Below, one piece after another: positions 57,476 to 64,000 of a stretch of 64,000 nucleotides of DNA (the stretch's first letter is position 1; the number at the start of each line of letters is the position of its first letter). The notes beneath the pieces are model-generated. The model made no database searches and was not told the DNA's origin. It saw only the letters and a list, made by a program, of their open reading frames with translations. The position numbers and the translations under genes were made by a program. Source of the stretch: Calliopum simillimum. Taxonomy: Eukaryota > Arthropoda > Insecta > Diptera > Lauxaniidae. The stretch spans positions 10,619,994 to 10,683,993 of the forward strand of contig OX638368.1 of NCBI GenBank assembly GCA_951812925.1, written 5' to 3'.

Positions 57476-58589
57476 AATGGTTCTAAATATAAATTACTAG
57501 TAAGGTTAAGCATTTTTTTTATTACTAATAAGAAAAATATGGCATTTCCAAATCCTGTTTGTAGGGTATTAAACAAATCTTAATCCACCATCGTCCAAAG
57601 GAACCGTATGCATTTTAAACTATGTATGTTAAATATAACTAAGACCTACATACCAAGAACATAACATAGAGCAAAACAACAAAATCTATGAGTAAGTAAA
57701 TAAAGTAGAAGAAAACAAAATTGGATAGATGGCAACCCACATACCTGCATATACATATAGCACGTGATATGTGTACGAAATTAAGAGTATAACTCCTATG
57801 AGTTTATAAATTAAATTAAATACCGCAAAACCTGGTGCAAATCAACTTCCAACAACAACACTATTCGTATTGTGTCTAACTAACTAACATCAGGTATGTA
57901 GCTTTTGCTACCGAGTACGTATTGAAGGTGAAGGCGTTCTTTTGGTCAGAGGTCAGTGCGGTCGGTTGAAATGCTGACTTAATTTATTAGTTTGTGCACG
58001 AGTGGAAAGTGCCAAAGAGGGCAAAGTAAAAGATGTAAACGGAAGGAAACCAAGTTTTTGTTTTGTTTTTTTTTTTTTTTTTGCAATCATTAATTTATTA
58101 GAACTTCCTCCAATTAGTAAGGTAGTTTTTAAGCGAAGCATTATAATTAAGAAAAGGTATTTAAGAATACTTGTGTTGCTATAAACGAGCAAATGTTTTC
58201 TTATACACATTTTATTTTTAAATAAAAGTTTTTTAGGAGCGTGGCACTGTAACACTTAAAATCAAATAACTTTTAGTTGCTTTTCTTAAGGCGCATTCTA
58301 TCTCCATAATTAATTCCACAAAAATCGTTATAGCACGGTGGCAGCGGTGTCATAATTTGTTTCCATTTAGGGGCGTGGCAACTCCTACTTTAAAATTTAA
58401 AGGTCATAATATCATTTCCTAGTATTAACTCCATCTCTTTCAGTAAAATCGATACACTGGCTTAGCAGTGAGAGCGTATTTTCCATTTAGAGGCGTGGCA
58501 CCGCCCACTTTTAAAAAAAGGAGAATTTTTTGCACTGCTCCTTCTCACAACTTATTCATCAAAAAGCTAGTAATGGTGTCACTTTTGGC
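57476..58589. other. Intergenic sequence with GGGCGTGGCA fragments
   Basis: Nothing coding. GGCGTGGCA motifs near 58238, 58371 and 58493 mark degraded tandem units of a dispersed repeat. Confidence 0.4.
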
Positions 58590-58870
58590 CTACCCTACAC
58601 TGCAGTATTTTGAAAATTTTGCTTGTACGGTGGTGCCACGTCCTTAAGACCGAATTCACTTAGTTTTCGCTCAGATCTTACACTTAATGTTCTGAATGTC
58701 TGAGTGAAATTTAGTTGGATTATATCTGTATAGCATTTTTTGGGCGGTAGGCGTGTCCGTTGGCCGATTTCGGTCATTTTTAGTCCCATATACTAACTTG
58801 AACGAAGCTAGTGTACGAAATTTCATCGAACGGAAGAATAAAATGAATATACCCTGGATTTATGATGTAA
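58590..58870. repeat. Second copy of the GGGCGGTAGGCGTGTC dispersed repeat
   Basis: Has GGTGGTGCCACGTCC, GGGCGGTAGGCGTGTCCGTT and a terminal AATATACCCTGGATT block in the same order as 57100-57475, but lacks most of the GACGGACATGG part. Confidence 0.65.
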
Positions 58871-59549
58871 AAATCAAGCAAATATGTTTTAATTAAGGCA
58901 TATAAAGAGGGACTGAACCAATTTAATTTGCGTATTGTTTTAGTTTAAAGGCATTTCGTTTCAAGATACGTTATGTCTTGTACCCGCTTTTTATTTATTA
59001 AATACTTCAATTGAGTGTCACTTGCAAATGTCTTGACAGAACTTGGCTATGAAAAAATAAAAAACCAAATACTGCACTGACGTGTTTGTTTGATTTGCTT
59101 CAGTTCAGTGCATATACTTTAGTGTTAGAGTACACTACAAAATACTATTTTAGTGACAAAAGATGTTTTTCGCTCTCTTCGCGTTCCTTCCACTTTTTTG
59201 TTTACGCTCTCTCTCGCGAAAATGAATGAAAGCTACTACAATCCTGGGTTACCAATGTGTTGCAACTTGCAAGTGTTACCAGCATCATAAATTTTACTAT
59301 CGTTTTTCCACTCGCACGTTTTACACTAACCTGAATTATTTCTTTGTATCAAATGCAATATACTGAAGTATTCGTTAGAATTAGGTTTTTTTTTTTTGGT
59401 ACTAAAAAAATGCTTCTTTGTACTTTAGTGTACAATGAATATTAGAATCCTGAATTTTTCAGATCAGTGTTTGGAAGTAAAAAAAAAAGAACATCTTTTC
59501 TTTCAAGATGTCTTGTGGAGTAGCTAGGGGCTTAATAACAATTTTTCGA
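58871..59549. other. Intergenic sequence, nothing recognised
   Basis: AT-rich with a T-run near 59389. No gene is supported. Confidence 0.4.
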
Positions 59550-60763
59550 TTTTTATACCCTGCGGTGGTTTTTTATGTGAGGTTTGATGAAAAAGTAAGT
59601 GAGCCAAAATTTGGAGGGGGTGGGGTGGGTCTAACCCTTGCCGGTTTTGAGTCAAAGTTCGAATTTCGGGGGTAAAATTTTGAAAAAGCTTCTAACTGCA
59701 AACCAGTTGTACTTACAGGCATAGAATGTATGACCAACCCCCATTATATTTTCTACCCCAACATTTTCACCAAACATACTTACCCCCTATCTCTACCCCT
59801 AACGGTCGCTCACATATAAGCCTTAATTTTCATGACATTTTTATAAAATCGACCTCCACCATTTTTCCTCTCATCAACCCTGCCCCCATAGTGCTACTTA
59901 GGAAGGTAAAATGTATGACCGACCCCTATTAGTTTTTCCAGCTCGACAATTTTACAAAACATACTTGCCCTCCATCCCCGCCCTCTAGGGGTGCTCTAAT
60001 ACAAAAGCGGTCCGGGGTGCGACTTTATACTGGTGTACTAATATTGCTTCTGTTACAAAAAATAATTGCCACAGTTACAGTGGTTTTGAATTAAAAAAAA
60101 AAAAACGCGTATCACTTATGACGGAAACGAGCAGTTACTGGGTGTGCCGATCGTACCATCCGGTAAAAATAAAGGACGGAGATAGAGGGCAAGTTTGTTT
60201 AGTAAAATTGTCGGGCTGGAAAAATTAATGGGGGTCGGTCATACATTTTACCTTCCTAAGTAGCAATATGGGGGCAGTAGGGGTGATGAGAGCAAAAATG
60301 TTTATTAATTAACATAAATATGAGTATTTTTGTATGGGAGCACCCCTAGGGGGTGGAGATAGGGGGTAAGTATGTTTCCTGAAAATGATGGGGTGGAAAA
60401 AATAATGGGGGTAGGTCATACTTTTGAACAATGTAGGGGCAGACTGGGGGTGGTGGAGGTCGATTTTATAAAAATGTCATGAAAATTAAGGCTTATATGG
60501 GAGCGACCCTTAGGGGTAGAGATAGGGGGTAAGTATGTTTGGTGAAAATGTTGGAGTAGAAAATATAATGGGGGTTGGTCATACATTCTATGCCTGTAAG
60601 TATAACTGGTTTGCAGTTAGAAACTTTTTTCAAAATTTTACCCCCGAAATTCGAACTTTGACTCAAAACCGGCAAGGGCTAGACCCACCCCACCCCCTCC
60701 AAATTTTGGCTCACTTACTTTTTCATCAAACGTCACATAAAAAACCACCGCAGGGTATAAAAA
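59550..60763. mobile_element. 1.2-kb foldback element with C/G-skewed subrepeated arms
   Basis: Starts TTTTTATACCCTGCGGTGG and ends in its complement. The left arm is C-rich and the right arm G-rich, with ACTTACCCCCTATCTCTACC-like units repeated (about 59780 and 59970; reversed near 60180, 60360 and 60520). The first 150 bases of the arms are nearly identical. A central part (60000-60170) is unpaired. The TATACCCTGC end resembles the edge of the dispersed repeat at 57475. Open frames within it mirror each other. Confidence 0.8.
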
Positions 60764-60869
60764 GTTAATTTTTAAAAATGTCCATACAAACTAGCCCATA
60801 GCTATTGTATCGTTACTGAAATCTCCACCAGCCTTCTAACTATTATATCAACAGTTTAGTAAGATGCTT

Positions 60870-60965
60870 GGTTTCCGACGGCCAACTGGCGCATTAGATC
60901 AGCATGTTAGAGCATCAAGAAAACCGTGGGTTCGAACTTTCGTGAACAGCAGATCTAAAATTCAA
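60870..60965 (+). other. tRNA-like stretch (possible SINE head)
   Basis: Box-A-like TGGCGCATTAGATCAGC and box-B-like GGGTTCGAAC lie about 45 bases apart on the plus strand, the spacing of a tRNA-derived promoter. Acceptor and T-stem pairing is poor, so it is a relic or SINE head rather than a working tRNA. Confidence 0.35.
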
Positions 60966-62595
60966 TAAAATTTCTAAACCAATTTTTGTGCGACCCTAAA
61001 CACATTTGCTTGAAAAGTCTTTAAAGCAATCATTTAAGAAAATTTATTTACATTCTGTTAAAAAATTGCTTTACTATTTGAATTATTAACCACATTTCCT
61101 TTAAACAGTCAATGACTTTGAATAAAAGTAATCAAAAACTAAACCCAGACAAATTTCTTTGAACTGCTGAAACCACAATATAATCATATTTTGGAAGAGT
61201 ACTAGACATAATAAAAAAAAGTAATCAATAATTATATTCACATAATTTCTCTAAACTTAATTAACCTTAGAGCTTTAACTAGATTAACAATAACATAACA
61301 CCCTGACTGTTTTAATACAAACAGTTGCTATACATACATATTCTTATGCGCCAATATGTATTTCATTAATTGTTGTTCCACGGGAACAGGGGCCTAATCT
61401 TCTATAAAAAAGTTTTACAGGAGAGCTTAAAGTTTGATATTTGTAGGTTATATTTTATCAGATGACAGGCTAAAGTTGAATTCGCTGCTAATATATGTGC
61501 CAAACATTCTACAATCGATTTCATTAGAAATAGCAATGAAAAAGATTTTACCCAACTTCTCTACCACTTCAGAGGAACGAAACTTATCTGCTATTATACA
61601 CTAGGCATAATATCTCGCAAGCCTTATAAGCTATTTGAATGAAACATCTTTACCATATACTGATCGGAAAATGGTCGCCATAAAGTTAGTTCCACGCCCA
61701 CTTTTGATGAATAATTTTTTGGACCATGCTTCTTATTTTCTTAGCAAAGCAGATATTTACAAGTTTTTCACTTAACAACTTCAAAATGCTATAACTCAAT
61801 TATTTTATTTTGCATCTTCCGGTGATCAAAGTGTCCTTGCAAATATGCAAATAAAATCGGATTTTGTAGATTTTTGTAAAAGATAAGATCCCATTTTCCT
61901 TTGGCACACCACAGTTATTCAATTCCTACGCCATTCCTTACTACATAACAAGTGGTTTTTGTAATTTTCTGCTTTAGGGCGCCTTAGCATATGCAATAAT
62001 AAATTGTATTAACGCAATAATAAAATCATTTCATGCTGCCACCATCCAACGACTGTTTGCTAACTGCATTTGACTTTAACAAGATGCATTCGCGTAGTCT
62101 TATAGCTGCTGAAGCTGCTAATTGAGTTTTATGTTGGGGTTGGTGGGTGTTACAACGGCGGTATGAGCAGACAAGTCGTATTACAAATATTTATCAAGAA
62201 AAAACTAAGATCCCTTTGTCACCCTAGAAAATTCTTGAAGAAAGTTAAGTGCTTACTTATGTAAGTAATTCTGATTTTTCTTGGAAATGGATTTTTTAAT
62301 TGCTTATTAAATTAGCTGGAGTGAAATAATTGCTATTACATGCATAAAGACAGACAGGCGTCGTAATAACGACAATTTGGATAGTAAAAGTTCTTGAAAG
62401 ATTTGTTCCTTACATCACATTGAATGCATTGTTATGATGTTTATTTGTTTGACAAAAAAAAAAAAGGAATGTGGTTAGTACATAAAAGAAGTTTGTAGCT
62501 GGTGAGATAGAGGTCCTCAAGCCAAGCTCATCCTATTTAACATTTTCACTTTTCTAAATATTGAAAAAACGAAAAAAAACAAAAACGGTGGTGTC
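60966..62595. other. Intergenic sequence, nothing recognised
   Basis: AT-rich. Around 61680-61720 a short CACGCCCACTTTTGA motif indicates another dispersed-repeat scrap. Confidence 0.4.
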
Positions 62596-62959
62596 TAGTG
62601 ATGAGCAAACCAAGATCATGGTTGCTTTGGCCTTGAATATTGAGTCTTGATCTTAATTTTAATATTGGGTCTTGATCTTGGTTTTGAGCATTAAGTCTTG
62701 GACTTGGTCATAATTTTTGTCTTGATCTTGACCTTAGAAAAAAAAAGTTGCTAAGAGATGTTGAGTATACAAAATTTCCGAACCTAATTTTTTTAAAGCA
62801 CTTGGATTTTTAAGATGCCAATTCAGTATCTAGTGATGATTATATGTTCGAGGATGCGTGATACCAATTTTAATTATAAATTACCAAGACTGAATAGCAG
62901 TTTTGTTCTTGAATTCACCATAGTAGTCTTGGTATTGGTTTTGGTCTCGGTAATTCACT
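62596..62959. mobile_element. MITE, family M2, copy 3
   Basis: Starts TAGTGATGAGCAAACCAAGA, then several TTGAGTCTTGATCTTGG-like subrepeats. The middle matches copy 1 (TTTTTAAGATGCCAATT). The right end near 62950 is degraded. Confidence 0.65.
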
Positions 62960-63091
62960 CGTATTGACTATATTTTCAACCAATTTTTGGTAAAGAAAAT
63001 TAATTTTAAAAAAAGATCTATAAAAGGCAATTGTTTCAATTTTTAGCGGAAAACTATATGCCGCCATCAAAATTAAAAAAACAAACCAACG

Positions 63092-63128
<37 letters not shown>

Positions 63129-63530
63129 TCAAAAAATAGTCTTAACGCCCCAATGTAATTTTAAATATCAATTTCGCCGCAGTAAATGGAAAACTACTTT
63201 TCCCGATTTTTCCCTGTGCAACCCACGCGTTTTGCACAGTGCCTTTTTACTGTTTTTGTTGGTTTTTGTACAACTTTACAAGGTTGCTGTATGAACTTAT
63301 GCTGGATTTCAGTGCATTTGAAACTAGTACAAAAGTAATAGTGCTTCCGAAGCTGTTGTCAATGGAGCCGAAGAGATATAGAGATGCAAAGAAGCACTGG
63401 AGCAATTTTTTGAGGTTTAGAACAAAATTTCGCATTTCCAAATGTTTTTTTACTTTTTCCAATTATGTACTACAAATATGTTAGAATAAAAATGTAATGG
63501 GGAGTGGAATCTTTGGTCGACTCACAATAA
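62960..63530. other. Intergenic sequence with a 34-base T run
   Basis: T-run at 63094-63127. The stretch 63130-63480 is less repetitive, with overlapping open frames on both strands (63239-63484 and 63247-63462). No domain is recognisable in either. Confidence 0.4.
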
Positions 63531-64000
63531 TACTGGAGACGTTAAAAAATAAATATGTTATTGTAAACAGGCTCTAAGTTTTTTCTCATTACTGAAAATT
63601 TGTTTAACATGAAAAAACTTCTCATAGTACAGTCATTTGGTAGTTTTACCTGGAAAGTTTTGCGGGATTTTTGCAAGTGAGTTATTTTATAGATTTCGAT
63701 GTGCTTTTTCAGAATTTCAACTTTGCTACCTCGAGTCGTGTTCGCTCGCGCCGCCATATTGGAAAAATTTAGAGCAAAATATTGCGGTGTAATATTGTAG
63801 CTTATAAAATTTTCTATAAAAATGACCATGCAATTGTTTTCGTACGACTTAAAACTCAGGAGATATCCTAATTCAATATTTGAAAAAAAAAATTTCTAAA
63901 TTGTGCATGCCGCTTATGAGTAGGCACAGTAATGTGTTAAGTTTAAAATTACGATAACTCATGAACGGTGAAACACACGTTAAAAGTAAAAACATCTATT
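63530..64000. repeat. Possible distant copy of the 2867 palindrome arm
   Basis: Contains CGTACGACTTAAAACTCAGG then GAGATATCCTAATT, which is similar in order to GCGTACGACTTCTCGTTTAGG and GAGATCACCCAATTT of the palindrome arm near 3125. Similarity is weak and the copy runs off the window. Confidence 0.35.

Noticed and set aside
60870..60965. A genuine tRNA gene on the plus strand
   Set aside because: Box motifs and spacing fit, but the stems do not; more likely a tRNA-derived relic.

Overview
The window is eukaryotic and looks like the genome of a higher fly (Diptera: Schizophora, most likely a tephritid fruit fly or close relative). It is AT-rich and has short-phase GT-AG introns, degraded Tc1/mariner, hAT, R1-like, jockey/CR1-like and RTE-like elements, and the dispersed GGGGCGTGGC and GACGGACATGGCTA repeats seen in fly genomes. 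The species cannot be fixed by eye.

I can support only one intact host gene: a cytochrome P450 of the CYP4 clan, closest by memory to the CYP313A group. It lies on the + strand as seven exons between 36740 and 50759 (1707 nt of coding sequence, 568 residues, AATAAA at 50823). All splice sites are GT-AG and all phases agree. The membrane anchor, LPGP hinge, helix-C WxxxR, helix-I FETT, ExxR, PEHF and heme-Cys motifs are all present. Introns 1, 2, 5 and 6 are enlarged, and the largest carry transposons or tandem arrays. Intron 6 holds a 2.5-kb hAT-type element with a perfect 8-bp target duplication. Intron 2 holds a Tc1/pogo-like repeat and a dead R1-like LINE that is itself split by a 530-bp element. 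Intron 5 holds a GGTAC-rich array with three other insertions.

The rest is a dense graveyard of mobile elements. From left to right: 2310-7909 is a nest of at least five layers (outer inverted repeat, 1.3-kb palindrome, degenerate hAT inside it, LINE reverse transcriptase relic, MITE). 9590-12100 holds a LINE relic split by a foldback element, then a broken Tc1/mariner transposase. 12430-13040 is a short RTE-like deletion derivative. 14537-16981 holds a MITE, a ~135-bp tandem array and a LINE RNase-H relic. 20264-21171 is a pogo-type derivative. 22500-24880 holds small elements with natural empty sites. 26680-27520 is a 104-bp x 8 array. 29260-34720 holds an RTE tail and large inverted-repeat elements. 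35780-36310 holds mariner remnants.

Downstream of the P450 gene there is a ~105-135-bp satellite interrupted by a foldback element whose arms are 129-bp tandem repeats (51270-53665), a nested inverted-repeat element (54632-55307), dispersed repeats (56270-58870) and a 1.2-kb foldback (59550-60763). The recurring theme is foldback elements whose arms are built of tandem repeats. Several unrelated families share this architecture, and one lies in an intron of the P450 gene, where it could form a long hairpin in the pre-mRNA. No rRNA genes, CRISPR arrays or bacterial features are present.
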